A stretch of 64,000 bases of DNA from Novosphingobium terrae (GCF_017163935.1 NZ_JABVZR010000002.1:2108001-2172000), one strand, 5' to 3'; shown: positions 7,207-16,800, counted from the stretch's first letter. Notes: a model not told the origin generated them from the sequence alone. Made by a program: numbers and translations.

Positions 7207-8454
7207 TTAAAGCGTGGCGGGCAGGCGCAGCATCTCCAGCACGTTGCTGAGGTGGCCGCGCCCCACGCTGGCCCGGTCCTTGGAGGACAGGTCGATCCCG
7301 GCGCGCTGCATGCCCGAAAGCAGATCCGAAAACAGCGCGGCGTCAAGATAGGAGATCGCGATGTCGGGCCCGGCGATCATCCGCAGCACCTTCCCGCTGG
7401 TATGGCCGCGCAGATAGCGAATGCGTGGCGCGAAAGGCTGCAAGGCTTCGTCGCGCGCCACGGCCAGCATCAGCTCCTCGATGGCGAGCCGGTTGGACAG
7501 ATGCATGGTTTCGCCGGTGAGATCGGGCAGCTTGCCCTTGATCCCGCTGTCGGCCTCGGCCTCGGCGGGCGTTTCATGGACCGGAGCGGCAAGGCGCTGA
7601 TAGATCACATCAAAAGCGGTGCGCACCAGATCGACGCTGGTGCGAAACCGGTTCGACACCATACCCAGCGACACACCGGCCTCTGCCGCGACCGCGCGGT
7701 GAGTCAGCCTGGCCATGCCCTGACGTTCGACGACATTGGCAGCGGCGGCGGCGATGTGCTGGGTCGTCTCATCCTGAATCGGCAGATCGGGCAGCGAGGC
7801 CAGCGCCTGATGCCGCGCGGCAAGGCGCCATGGGCCATCCGCCACCAGCCCGCCCGTCAGCCACGCGGCCCAGCCCTGGCATAATTCCTCAAGGCAGGCG
7901 CGATCGAGCACGCGGCGCCAGGACAGCATATGCAACGCTGCCTCGGCCTCGAAGACAAAGCTCGTCCATTCGCCGTGCTGCCCGGCGCCGCACAGGTCGC
8001 AGACCGTCTTCCAGAAATCCGCCCAGACCTCGCGCCATCCCTGACCGAGCAGGCTGTAATGCGGATCGCGGCGGGCCAGCAAGAATCCCTCGCGCCAGGC
8101 GAAGGCGAGGCGCCTTTGGCTCTGGGTCCATTCATCGATCAGCGCGGCCAGAATCGTGCCCAATCCGCTGGCCGGGGCGGGGGCGGTCACGGCTTCAGAC
8201 AAGTGTTCCAATTGCGCGGCGCACCATTGCCTTGTCTCGATCAGGGCCTCTTCCTGAGCCTTGAGAAACACCTGTTCCATCGAAGGGAAGTGATTGTAAA
8301 GCGTGGAGAGCGGAACGCCCGCATGTCTGGCCAGCGCACGAGCGGAAATGGCGCCATGGCCGATCGTCTCCCACAGCTGCCACACTGACTCCACCAGACG
8401 GCGCTCCAGTGGCACAGAACTGCGGAAATAAAGAGAATTTTCCGGGCTGTTCAT
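7207..8454 (-). CDS. Tandem TetR-type regulator with two DNA-binding domains in one chain
   Basis: A 415-residue protein, twice the usual TetR length. Residues about 15-65 form one TetR helix-turn-helix (ISARALARHAGVPLSTLYNH) followed by a helical ligand-domain-like region. Residues about 230-280 form a second (LTHRAVAAEAGVSLGMVSNR) with its own helical C-terminal part. It looks like a gene duplication and fusion, so one monomer could act as a pseudo-dimer. It ends five bases from the stop of the monooxygenase and starts about 210 bases from the divergent TonB receptor, its likeliest target. Confidence 0.85.
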   Translation of the reverse strand: MNSPENSLYFRSSVPLERRLVESVWQLWETIGHGAISARALARHAGVPLSTLYNHFPSMEQVFLKAQEEALIETRQWCAAQLEHLSEAVTAPAPASGLGTILAALIDEWTQSQRRLAFAWREGFLLARRDPHYSLLGQGWREVWADFWKTVCDLCGAGQHGEWTSFVFEAEAALHMLSWRRVLDRACLEELCQGWAAWLTGGLVADGPWRLAARHQALASLPDLPIQDETTQHIAAAAANVVERQGMARLTHRAVAAEAGVSLGMVSNRFRTSVDLVRTAFDVIYQRLAAPVHETPAEAEADSGIKGKLPDLTGETMHLSNRLAIEELMLAVARDEALQPFAPRIRYLRGHTSGKVLRMIAGPDIAISYLDAALFSDLLSGMQRAGIDLSSKDRASVGRGHLSNVLEMLRLPATL

Positions 8455-8665
8455 CGTCGTTCCGCAGGCTTTCCCATGCTCATGCTGGCAGCGGCCGGGT
8501 GGCCGCCCTTGTCCTTGAGCCTGCCTTCATAGCCTTTTGCCGTGCGAGATACAAATGTTCGCCAAGGCGGGGTGACCGTCACAAGGTTGAAATACATTCG
8601 TTCCATTTGGAGGGGCGAATCGACGGGAAGAGGCCTTCCTGAAACCGATCGTCATGAGGATACAT

Positions 8666-11023
8666 ATGCTCGTCCATCGCCACGCCAACCGCCTGTTGCG
8701 GACCTCCACCGCGCTTTGTCTCGCGCTTTGTGCCATGCCTGCCGTCGCGCATGCCGCAGCGCCTGCCGCGGCTCCGGCTCCCGCCGCCGATGCTGATGCC
8801 GATCAGGGGCTGACCGATATCGTCGTCACGGCCGAAAAGCGCCCGGAGAGCCTGCAAAAGACGCCGATCTCGATCTCGGTGCTGAAGTCTGACGATCTGG
8901 CCAACCGCCATGTCACCTCGCTGCTCGATCTGGGCGACGGCGCGATCCCCTCGCTGCGCGTGGCGCCCTTCTTTGCGCGCCCCTCGGCGCTGATCCTCAA
9001 CATTCGCGGCATCGGCGTGCTGGCGGACAGCAACCAGCCCGCCCGCGATCAGGGCGTGGGCATCTACATCGACGGCGTCTATATGGGTCGCGCGCAAGGG
9101 CTTGGCACTGCCATGTTCGATGTGGACAGCATCGAGGTGCTCAAGGGGCCGCAGGGCACGCTGTTCGGTCGCAACACCGAAGGCGGCGCGGTGAGCATCA
9201 CCACCAAGAAGCCCAGCGGCAAATTCGCCATGAGCACCACCGTGGGCGCGGGCAATTACGGCAGCTACAAGGCCGAAACCCATCTCGACCTGCCCGAATT
9301 CCACAACATCAGCGTGAAGGTCGACGGTGTGATCGCCCATCGTGACGGGCTGGTGAAGAACCCGCTGGCCGGTGCCTCGGACTTTGGCGCCTATGACAAG
9401 CGCGGTCTGCATGCCGAAGCGCTGTGGAAGCCGGCGCCCAATTTCAGCGCCGATTATTCCTACGATACCTCTCGCGACTCCTCCACCTCGGCCTATGTGC
9501 AGGCGATCTCGGCAGGCTCGCTGGCCCGCGCGCCCGATCAGCCGCTGCAGCCTCAGCGCGCCTCGGTGGCGACGGTGGGCGTGCCCGAACTGCCCAGCGT
9601 GGGCAAGACCAACGGCCACCGCCTGACGCTGGACTGGGAGGTGCAGCCGCATCTGACGCTGAAGTCGATCAGCGCCTATCGCGAGCTGACCCAGTCGCAG
9701 TATGACAATGGCTCGGCCAATCTCTCGGTCTACAGCCCCAGCGGCACCTTCAGCCGCGCCAGCCTCGCCCAGTTCCGTCAGAACCAGCTGAGCCAGGAAC
9801 TGCAGGTGATCGGCGAGACCCCGCGCCTGAAATTCGCCGCCGGCGCGCTGTTCTATGAGGAGCGCGTGCAGGACAATGCGCAGGCGCCCAACACCATGCA
9901 GTGGAATGCCACCGGCACCTCGGCCACTGTGCTGTCGATCGACTACAACGCCGTCACCATCGACCGCGCCAGCCATGTGAAGACCGACAGCTATGGCGCC
10001 TATGCCCAGGCGACCTACACGCCTGCCGTGGCGGGTGACATTCTGCATGTCACCGGCGGTCTGCGTTACAGCAATGACAAGAAGGTCGGCCAGCTTTTCA
10101 CCATCAATGGCGCCACGCCGGTCAGCGTCACGGGTGTGGTGGCACCGCTCAATCTGAATGCCTCATGGTCGCGCGTTGATCCGATGATCAATCTGGCGGT
10201 CGATGCCACGCGGGACATCCATCTCTATGGCAAGTGGAGCACGGGCTACAAGTCCGGCGGCGCCAATTCGCGCTCGCTGACCTATGCGCCCTTCAATCCC
10301 GAAACCGTCTCCATGTTCGAGATCGGCGCCAAGACCGAGTTCTGGAACCACCGCGCGCGCTTCAATCTGGCGGGCTATGTCGGCACCTACAAGAATGTGC
10401 AGGTCGATTTCTCGGCCAGCTATCTGCAATATGTGAATGGCGTGCTGCAGAACAGCAACCGCACCACGCTGGAAACCACCAATGCGCCCGGCACCGGCCA
10501 TCTGAGCGGTGTGGAAGCGGAATTCACGCTGAACCCGCTGCCGGGCCTGACGCTGAACGCCAGCTATGCCTACAACCATGTCACCATTCCTGACACGGCG
10601 AACCCCTATCCGGTGGTCTCGGGCGGTGTTTCGGTGATCAGCACCACGCCGGTGAAGATCTATCCGGTCTATACGCCCACCCAGTCGGCCAGCGGCTCGC
10701 TGGATTACGAGATGCCGCTGAAGGGTGCGAAGCTGCGCCTGCATCTCGACGCCAATTACGACAATGGCTTCTACGTCAGCGCCAATGATCCGGCGCCCGC
10801 GATCCAGCCCAAGGGCGACCCCAGCTTCATCATGAACGGTCGTCTGGCTTTGGCCGACATCGCCATGGCGGGCAGCGGCGCAAGGCTGGCGATCTCGGCA
10901 TGGGCGCGCAACCTGCTGAATGAGCAGCATATCTTCTACAAGGCCTACAGCCAGTATCTGGGCACCTACGGGATGTTCAATGAGGCGCGCACCTATGGCC
11001 TTGAAGCCAACGTCAAGTTCTGA
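8666..11023 (+). CDS. TonB-dependent outer-membrane receptor
   Basis: A roughly 785-residue receptor. It has a signal peptide ending near AVAHA, an Ala/Pro-rich linker, the TonB box region DIVVTAEKR, a plug domain with IRGIGV and VLKGPQGTLFGRNTEGGAVS, and a 22-strand-type barrel ending in the aromatic YGLEANVKF. The plug motifs are those of the sphingomonad receptor class often annotated as iron-complex type, though many take up small organic compounds. The ATG at 8666 is chosen because GAGG lies seven bases upstream; an in-frame ATG four codons earlier is possible. A phosphatase gene follows after 23 bases. Confidence 0.92.
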   Translation: MLVHRHANRLLRTSTALCLALCAMPAVAHAAAPAAAPAPAADADADQGLTDIVVTAEKRPESLQKTPISISVLKSDDLANRHVTSLLDLGDGAIPSLRVAPFFARPSALILNIRGIGVLADSNQPARDQGVGIYIDGVYMGRAQGLGTAMFDVDSIEVLKGPQGTLFGRNTEGGAVSITTKKPSGKFAMSTTVGAGNYGSYKAETHLDLPEFHNISVKVDGVIAHRDGLVKNPLAGASDFGAYDKRGLHAEALWKPAPNFSADYSYDTSRDSSTSAYVQAISAGSLARAPDQPLQPQRASVATVGVPELPSVGKTNGHRLTLDWEVQPHLTLKSISAYRELTQSQYDNGSANLSVYSPSGTFSRASLAQFRQNQLSQELQVIGETPRLKFAAGALFYEERVQDNAQAPNTMQWNATGTSATVLSIDYNAVTIDRASHVKTDSYGAYAQATYTPAVAGDILHVTGGLRYSNDKKVGQLFTINGATPVSVTGVVAPLNLNASWSRVDPMINLAVDATRDIHLYGKWSTGYKSGGANSRSLTYAPFNPETVSMFEIGAKTEFWNHRARFNLAGYVGTYKNVQVDFSASYLQYVNGVLQNSNRTTLETTNAPGTGHLSGVEAEFTLNPLPGLTLNASYAYNHVTIPDTANPYPVVSGGVSVISTTPVKIYPVYTPTQSASGSLDYEMPLKGAKLRLHLDANYDNGFYVSANDPAPAIQPKGDPSFIMNGRLALADIAMAGSGARLAISAWARNLLNEQHIFYKAYSQYLGTYGMFNEARTYGLEANVKF

Positions 11024-11046
11024 AAGCTTTTTTCCGGAGATCATCC

Positions 11047-11925
11047 ATGACCACTCGTAATGTTCTGAAGCTGCTGGGCGCGCTGGCTCTTGTTGCTTCG
11101 CCCGTGCTGGCTTCCCCGGCGCTGGCCCAGCCTGCTGCCAAGGCCCAGAGCGCCGCGCATGAGCGCTTGCTGCCGCTGCAGGGCGGGCGCAATTTCCGCG
11201 ATCTGGGCGGCTATCGCACGCAGGACGGGCGCACCGTCAAATGGGGCGTGCTGTTCCGCTCGGGCGCGATGAGCGGTCTGACCCCTGCCGACTACACCGC
11301 TCTGGAAAAGCGCGGCATTCGCGTGGTCTGCGATTTCCGCGACACGGGTGAGCGCGCTTCCGAGCCGGTGAACTGGCCCGCCGCCCACGCTCCCAAGGTG
11401 CTGAGTGACGACTATCACCTCGACATGGCGCAGAGCCTGCCCAAGGGCGATATGGCGCATTGGACGGCGGAGCAGGCCCGTGCCGCCATGGCCACCAGCT
11501 ATCCTTTGATGCTGACCCAGTTCAACGGCCAGTTCCGCCGCATGTTCGGCGAGCTGCTGGCACATCGCGTGCCGCTGGCCTTCAACTGCACGGCGGGCAA
11601 GGATCGCACCGGCATTGCGGCGGCTCTGGTGCTGACGGCGCTGGGCGTGCCGCGTGAGACGGTGATCGAGGACTATCTGCTCACCAACCGCTATCTGGAT
11701 GGCAGCAAGATCATGCATGCGAGCAGCAGCAACCCCGGCATGGCCGCCATGGCGAAAATGCCGCCCGAGGTGCTGCGCGCCATGATGGCCGCCGACCGCA
11801 GCTACATTGAATCCGCGCTGCATGTGCTGGACCAGCACCCCGGCGGCGCGGAAGGCTATCTGCATGACGAGATGGGCCTGTCCAAAGCCGATCTGACGCG
11901 CCTGCGCAGCATGTACACGCAGTAA
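11047..11925 (+). CDS. Exported tyrosine/serine-type protein phosphatase
   Basis: A 292-residue protein with an N-terminal signal peptide (LLGALALVASPVLASPALA). It has the Y_phosphatase3 pattern: GGRNFRDLGGYRTQDGR, FRSGAMSGLT, the VCDFRD general-acid region, and the P-loop CTAGKDRTG with nucleophile Cys181 and Arg187. Family members hydrolyse phosphotyrosine, phosphoinositides or small phosphate esters. Export to the periplasm and its place directly behind a TonB receptor suggest it dephosphorylates an imported phosphorylated compound. A strong terminator follows the stop. Confidence 0.87.
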   Translation: MTTRNVLKLLGALALVASPVLASPALAQPAAKAQSAAHERLLPLQGGRNFRDLGGYRTQDGRTVKWGVLFRSGAMSGLTPADYTALEKRGIRVVCDFRDTGERASEPVNWPAAHAPKVLSDDYHLDMAQSLPKGDMAHWTAEQARAAMATSYPLMLTQFNGQFRRMFGELLAHRVPLAFNCTAGKDRTGIAAALVLTALGVPRETVIEDYLLTNRYLDGSKIMHASSSNPGMAAMAKMPPEVLRAMMAADRSYIESALHVLDQHPGGAEGYLHDEMGLSKADLTRLRSMYTQ

Positions 11926-11931
11926 GGATCA

Positions 11932-11965
11932 GGCGGCGGCAGACGGGTTCTGCCGCCGCCCTCTT
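11932..11965. terminator. Bidirectional rho-independent terminator
   Basis: A perfect 12-bp stem, GGCGGCGGCAGA and TCTGCCGCCGCC, with a 5-base loop and followed on the plus strand by CTCTTTT. It separates the phosphatase from the convergent phospholipase-D-like gene, whose stop codon lies at its right edge. Confidence 0.88.
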
Positions 11966-13831
11966 TTATGCGTGGGCTGGAGTGACTTCGGCCCCGAACA
12001 GCTCGCGATCCAGATTGTGCAGATCGCCCTGCTGGAAATATTTGTGCATCCACAGGTCGGTGGTGCCCAGATACCAGTGAACCGCTTGCGCCGCCGCTGC
12101 CTTGGCCGCCCCGGCAGGCGCATCCGTGCCCGAAGCCTTGGCATTCTTCGAATAGGCATCGAGAAAGTCGAAATGGTCGACCAGCGCCAGCGCCTCGATG
12201 GCGAAGGCGGTGGCGATGTCGGTGTCGCTGATGGCGATGAGGTTGTCGCCATTTTCATGCTCGCCGCCCTCCGCCAGATTGGAGGAGCCGCAATAGACCA
12301 CCGCATCGGGCCGGTTGAAGCCGCAGACCACGAATTTGTGATGGACCTGATGCTCGCGGATCGGCGGCACCTGATCGAAGGGGGCGGGCAGATCGGTGGT
12401 GCCCGGTTTGCCGGTGACCAGCACGCCATGATCCTGCCCCAGCGGATAGAGCGTTACGCCCTCTGGCGCGTCGGAAATGCCGTAGCTGAAGATGCCCGGC
12501 ACGGCATGCAGGGCGTTGAGGCATTGATAGACCACATCCTTGGCCTCATTCAGCGCCATCACCGCGAACAGCACCGAGGCTTGCCCCGCCGGGGCGTTTT
12601 TCTCCGCATTCACCCGCGTGACCAGATCGTCCAAAATCGCCTGCGCCGTATCCTGCGTATGCGGCGAGAAATGGATCACGCTTTTGGGCGTCTCCGCTGC
12701 TGAACTGGTGAAGGTGCCCGTCGACCAGTCCGAGGCGATAAAGGCAGCGGCCTTCACATCCTGATCCCAGCTGGTGTCGAACACACCCTTGTACCAGCCC
12801 GCCACCTCGCGGTCGTCATAGACCAGCACATGGTTGGAATTGACGTAAAGCCCGTTCACCGAAAAATTGGTCGAGCCCGTCAGCACTTTCAGCGGACCGC
12901 TGGCATCGCTGACCACCAGCACCTTGTCATGGGCATAGCGGGCGAAATGGCCGCGCTTGATCACCTGCGCATCGCCCGAAGCCTTGGCGATCAGTGCTTC
13001 GGCCTGATCCTCGGGCTTGCTGCCGTCTGCCGCATGGTGAAGCGTGGCATCGTCCAGAATGACCCGCAGCTTGCCCGGCTTGGCAGCCATGCGGACCAGA
13101 GCATTGATGAAATCCGGCTCGGTCAGATCATAGGCGAAGACATCCAGCGTCAGATCATCCGCTGCCTCCACCGTCTGCATCAGGTCAAAGACCAGATCGC
13201 GTGCGGTAAAGCCCAGCCACTCGTAAGCCTGAGCAAAGCTGTAAGGCTGGCCATCCAGAGGCCCCGTGCCCGCCTGCGCGGAGGTATCGAAGATCAGCTC
13301 ATGCCCGGCGGGGCGCAGCAGCGCATCCTTGCCGAAGCGATGCACAAAGGCCTCCGACTGCACAAAGCCGCGCGTAAAGCCCAGCGCCAGATTGCCCTTG
13401 CGAAACGGCCCGACCTGCACATCCACCCGCGCCGTGCGCGCATGATCGAGCGGCAGCATCTTCTGCTGCGCATCGAAAAAGCGCGGCGTCACCTCATAGA
13501 GGTAATTGCCCGCCATGGGCGTATCGCCCTGATGGATCACGCCGGGCACATGCACCCAGCGGAATTTGTGAATGGGGGCATTGACCGTCGATTGCGGCGG
13601 CTCGCTGGCCAGCTGAGCGTGGTCTTCGGGATGCTCATAGACCAGACTGTTCCAGAGATAATGGCTCTGCCCGTCCGGCGTCGAATAGCGAATGGTAAAA
13701 CCGGCCAGCCCTTGCGCAGCCTGCTGCGAGGTGAAGTTGAAGGCCAGCAGGGTCTTGAAATCGCCCTCATAGGCCTTCAGGCTGAAATCACCGACATGGG
13801 TTTCGATGACATGGGTTTCGATTTTGGCCAT
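11966..13831 (-). CDS. Phospholipase-D-like protein with degenerate HKD motifs
   Basis: A 621-residue protein with two PLD half-sites. The first is HDKVLVVSD (His301, Lys303) followed by GSTNFSVNG; the second is HHKF (His498 or His497, Lys499) followed by GSSNLAEGG. Canonical HxKx4D spacing is off by one in the first and the Asp is missing in the second. About 200 N-terminal residues before the first site match nothing I know, and the N-terminus starts with a small repeat, ETHVIETHV. There is no signal peptide or membrane segment. PLD-fold proteins include lipid hydrolases, nucleases and secreted toxins. It is a single gene, and its role is unknown. Confidence 0.78.
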   Translation of the reverse strand: MAKIETHVIETHVGDFSLKAYEGDFKTLLAFNFTSQQAAQGLAGFTIRYSTPDGQSHYLWNSLVYEHPEDHAQLASEPPQSTVNAPIHKFRWVHVPGVIHQGDTPMAGNYLYEVTPRFFDAQQKMLPLDHARTARVDVQVGPFRKGNLALGFTRGFVQSEAFVHRFGKDALLRPAGHELIFDTSAQAGTGPLDGQPYSFAQAYEWLGFTARDLVFDLMQTVEAADDLTLDVFAYDLTEPDFINALVRMAAKPGKLRVILDDATLHHAADGSKPEDQAEALIAKASGDAQVIKRGHFARYAHDKVLVVSDASGPLKVLTGSTNFSVNGLYVNSNHVLVYDDREVAGWYKGVFDTSWDQDVKAAAFIASDWSTGTFTSSAAETPKSVIHFSPHTQDTAQAILDDLVTRVNAEKNAPAGQASVLFAVMALNEAKDVVYQCLNALHAVPGIFSYGISDAPEGVTLYPLGQDHGVLVTGKPGTTDLPAPFDQVPPIREHQVHHKFVVCGFNRPDAVVYCGSSNLAEGGEHENGDNLIAISDTDIATAFAIEALALVDHFDFLDAYSKNAKASGTDAPAGAAKAAAAQAVHWYLGTTDLWMHKYFQQGDLHNLDRELFGAEVTPAHA

Positions 13832-14043
13832 CGCCTGTCTCCACGCTTTTCGGGCGGCAGCATCCCCTTGTTATGTGTCGCGATCAAGACAGGCCGGTTT
13901 GCGGCGCGCCTCATTGGCTCAAAGCCGCGCTTGCCTATTGTGCTGATCTCCTGCCCAATACAGTTCGTCCCGATCCTGCGGGATCGTCTCTATCCCCGCC
14001 GATCCGGCTGTGAAACGAGGGGGCTTACTTCGGAAGGAAAGCC

Positions 14044-15186
14044 ATGCTCACGCCCGCCATTTTCGTCGCCCCGGCCCGCCCCTCGCGGGAGATCTATCTG
14101 GCCAATGCGTCGCATGGCCTGCCCAGTGCCCCCGTGCTTCAGGCCTTGCAGGATTATCTGGTCGAGGAAGCCGAATGGGGCGGCGCCTGCGCGTTCCAGC
14201 GCCATGAAGCGCAACTGGCCGAGGGCTATGCCGCCGCTGCCAGATTGATCGGCGCCGAAACGGATGAGGTTGCTTTCCTCGAAAGCGGCAATCGCGCGCT
14301 GCAGGCACTGATCCTCTCGATGCGGCTGCAGCCGGGCGACCATGTGCTGGTCGATCGCAGCTGCTGGGGCGGCACGCTGACCATGCTGGCCGATCTGCCC
14401 GGCGTGGTGGTGGATGTGATGCCCGCCGATGCACATGGCCGTGTCGATGTCGCCGCCGCGGAGGGCATGGTCCATCCTGCCACGCGCTGCATCCTGCTCA
14501 CCTGGTGCCCGGCGACCAGCGGGATCGTCAATCCGGCGCAGGAGATCGGCGTTCTGGCCCGCAAGATCGGCGTGCCTTACCTGATCGACGCCTGCCAGAT
14601 GCTGGGTCAGCGCCCGGTGGATGTGAAGGCTCTGGGCTGCCACGGGCTGGCGGCCAGCGGGCGCAAATGGCTGCGCGGACCGCGCGGCACGGCGCTGCTC
14701 TATGTCGAGCGCGGTTTTCTGGCGGCGCATCCCGCCTGTATGGCGGATCAGCTTGGCCGCCCGCGCACGGATGCGCGCATGCATGAGCCGGGCGAGGCCA
14801 GCTATGCCGGCCGTGTGGCGCTGGGGGTGGCGATCCAGGCCGCGCTGGCGATTGGGCCGGAGGCCATTGCCGAACGTCTTGCCAGCCTCTCCACTTATCT
14901 GCGCGCCAGGCTGAGCGCTCTGCCCGGCGTGGCGGTGGTGGAAAGCGGAGATGATCTGTCGGCCATCGTCACCTTCCGCATCGCGGGCGTTCCCGAGGAT
15001 CAGGCCATGGCCGATCTGGCAGGGCAGGGCATCCGCATCGGCACGCTGAGCAAGACCTATGCCCCCTTCGATATGGCGGCCCGTGGGCTGCAGACGGTGC
15101 TGCGCGCGGCGCCTCAGCTCTACACCACCGAGCAGGATATCGATGCGCTGGTGCAGGCCGTCGCTGCGCTGGCGGTCATGGCGTAG
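14044..15186 (+). CDS. Class V PLP-dependent enzyme (aminotransferase/epimerase/cysteine desulfurase fold)
   Basis: A 380-residue fold-type I enzyme. The PLP lysine is Lys208 in ASGRKWLRGPRG, and Asp182 in YLIDACQ would bind the pyridine nitrogen. The run NASHGLPSAPV near residue 21 is the substrate-binding N-terminus seen in isopenicillin-N-epimerase-like proteins and in EgtE-type C-S lyases. Which reaction it carries out cannot be told. RBS AAGGAAAG precedes the ATG. It faces away from the PLD-like gene and converges with a MocR regulator, which may or may not control it. Confidence 0.8.
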   Translation: MLTPAIFVAPARPSREIYLANASHGLPSAPVLQALQDYLVEEAEWGGACAFQRHEAQLAEGYAAAARLIGAETDEVAFLESGNRALQALILSMRLQPGDHVLVDRSCWGGTLTMLADLPGVVVDVMPADAHGRVDVAAAEGMVHPATRCILLTWCPATSGIVNPAQEIGVLARKIGVPYLIDACQMLGQRPVDVKALGCHGLAASGRKWLRGPRGTALLYVERGFLAAHPACMADQLGRPRTDARMHEPGEASYAGRVALGVAIQAALAIGPEAIAERLASLSTYLRARLSALPGVAVVESGDDLSAIVTFRIAGVPEDQAMADLAGQGIRIGTLSKTYAPFDMAARGLQTVLRAAPQLYTTEQDIDALVQAVAALAVMA

Positions 15187-15199
15187 GACCGACCTCCCC

Positions 15200-15235
15200 C
15201 GCTGCGGAGCAGCCTTCAAAAAGGGCTCCGCAGCG
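15200..15235. terminator. Inverted repeat between convergent genes
   Basis: An 11-bp perfect inverted repeat, CGCTGCGGAGC and GCTCCGCAGCG, with a 14-base loop containing an A5 run. It sits 14 bases after the PLP-enzyme stop and before the MocR stop. There is no U-run, so terminator function is inferred from position. Confidence 0.5.
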
Positions 15236-15293
15236 GTCTTCGAGGCAGACAAAAGGGGGATGCTGGCCTTTGCCCGCCGGAGGCACAGGTCTT

Positions 15294-16691
15294 CTACCCC
15301 GCACAAAGCCGCGCCAGCGTAGCATCGATGCGCGGATCATCCATCATCGCCACATTGAAACGCATATAGCCCGAGGCGGTCTGCGCGCTGCTGAAGACAT
15401 TGCCCGGCGCCAGCACGATATCCTCTTCCAGCGCCCGCCGGGCCAGGCTGGTGGCCTCCACCCCGTCAGGCAGGCGGCACCACAGGAACAGACCCGCTGC
15501 CGGCTCGATCCACGGCGTCAGGTCAAGGGCGGTCAGGCGGCGGATCGCCTTGCCCCGCGCATCGGCCAGACGGGCGCGGATCTGCTCCATATGGCGGCGA
15601 TAGCTGCCGTCGGTCAGGATCTGGTGGACCAGCTCAGCGCCCATGGTGTTGCCCGGCATGCCGGTGGCCATGCGCAGATCGGCCAGCCCCGCGATCCAGT
15701 CGGGCCGGGCTGCAATATGGCCGACGCGCAAGCTGCCCGAAAGCGATTTGGAAAAGCTGCCGACGCGGATCACCCGCTCCAGCCCGTCGAAACCGGCGTA
15801 GCGCGGGGCTTGTGCCGTTTCGAAATCGGCGAAAATATCGTCTTCCACGATCACCATGCCGTTCGCCTCGGCCAGTTTCAGCACGCGCCGCGCCACCTGT
15901 GCCGAAAGCGTGGCCCCGGTGGGATTGTGGATCGCCGAATTGGTGATGTAGAGGCGCGGGGCATGGGTGGCGACGGCTTGCGCAAAGGCCTCCACATCGG
16001 GGCCCTGCGGGGTGAAGGGCACGCCGATCACCCTGGCGCGATGGGCGCGCAGCAGGGCGTGGAAGTTGAAATAGGTGGGATCGTCCACCAGCACCACATC
16101 GCCCGGCGCGATCAGATAGCGGCAGACCAGATCGATCGCCTGCGTGCCCGAGGCTGTGAGCAGGATCTGATCGGGCGAGGCTTCGATCGTCTGTTCCAGC
16201 AGGCGCCGCGCGATCAACTGGCGCAGCGACGCCAGCCCCAGCGGCGAGCCATGGCCCATCAGCGTTTCGCCATCGCCATGCCGGGCCAGATGCCTCAGCC
16301 CCTTGCGCAGCAGATCATGCGGCAGCCAGCTTTCCGGCAGCCATCCACCGCCGGGCTTGAGCGCCTCGGGTCGCCCGCTGAGGGACAGGCGCAGGGCCCA
16401 GATCGGATCGACCTCCCTTTCGCGCTCGGGCTCGGCATCGGCGATGGTGAAAGGGGCCAGCACCGGCGCCACATAGAAGCCGGAGCCGGGGCGCGCATGG
16501 ATCGTGCCCTGCGCGGCAAGGCGGTCATAGGCCTCCACCACCGTTGATTTGGAGAAGCCGGAACTGTCCGCCATGGCGCGCACCGAAGGCAGGCGTGCAC
16601 CCGTAGCCAGCGCGCGGCGCTCGATGCGGCTCTGGATCAGGGCCATCACCTGTTCCACCTTGGTGGCGCTCAGCACGGGCTGCGGTTGCAA
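15294..16691 (-). CDS. MocR/PdxR-type regulator (GntR helix-turn-helix fused to aminotransferase domain)
   Basis: A 465-residue fusion. Residues about 10-75 are a GntR winged helix (LPSVRAMADSSGFSKSTVVE). The rest is a class I aminotransferase domain with the PLP lysine kept, Lys315 in GSFSKSLSGS, and the NPTGAT motif. MocR proteins use the aminotransferase domain as a sensor of PLP or an amino compound. The reading begins at TTG because the nearby ATG is in another frame. A dyad in the gap before the divergent UrcA gene is the likely operator. A second, distinct MocR gene lies at 56 kb. Confidence 0.9.
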   Translation of the reverse strand: MQPQPVLSATKVEQVMALIQSRIERRALATGARLPSVRAMADSSGFSKSTVVEAYDRLAAQGTIHARPGSGFYVAPVLAPFTIADAEPEREREVDPIWALRLSLSGRPEALKPGGGWLPESWLPHDLLRKGLRHLARHGDGETLMGHGSPLGLASLRQLIARRLLEQTIEASPDQILLTASGTQAIDLVCRYLIAPGDVVLVDDPTYFNFHALLRAHRARVIGVPFTPQGPDVEAFAQAVATHAPRLYITNSAIHNPTGATLSAQVARRVLKLAEANGMVIVEDDIFADFETAQAPRYAGFDGLERVIRVGSFSKSLSGSLRVGHIAARPDWIAGLADLRMATGMPGNTMGAELVHQILTDGSYRRHMEQIRARLADARGKAIRRLTALDLTPWIEPAAGLFLWCRLPDGVEATSLARRALEEDIVLAPGNVFSSAQTASGYMRFNVAMMDDPRIDATLARLCAG

Positions 16692-16709
16692 GTGTACTCT
16701 CCATCATAT

Positions 16710-16735
16710 CAGTACGGTTCATTGCTATCGTACTG
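16710..16735. promoter_or_regulatory. Candidate MocR operator (CAGTACG dyad)
   Basis: A 7-bp inverted repeat, CAGTACG and CGTACTG, separated by 12 bases, with a further GTACT copy 20 bases to the left at the MocR start. It lies in the 109-base gap between the divergent MocR and UrcA genes. MocR regulators commonly bind spaced repeats in such gaps; binding here is inferred. Confidence 0.5.
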
Positions 16736-16800
16736 CATTGTCCATGGCGAGGCCAGCGCTTTGCGCGCAGAGACAGGCTCCTTCTTGCCAAGGAGTTGAG

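Noticed and set aside
5037..7346. Minus-strand open frame of 769 codons
   Set aside because: Antisense to the ABC ATPase and the SfnB/DszC-like gene; composition rich in Arg, His and Gln as expected of a shadow frame.
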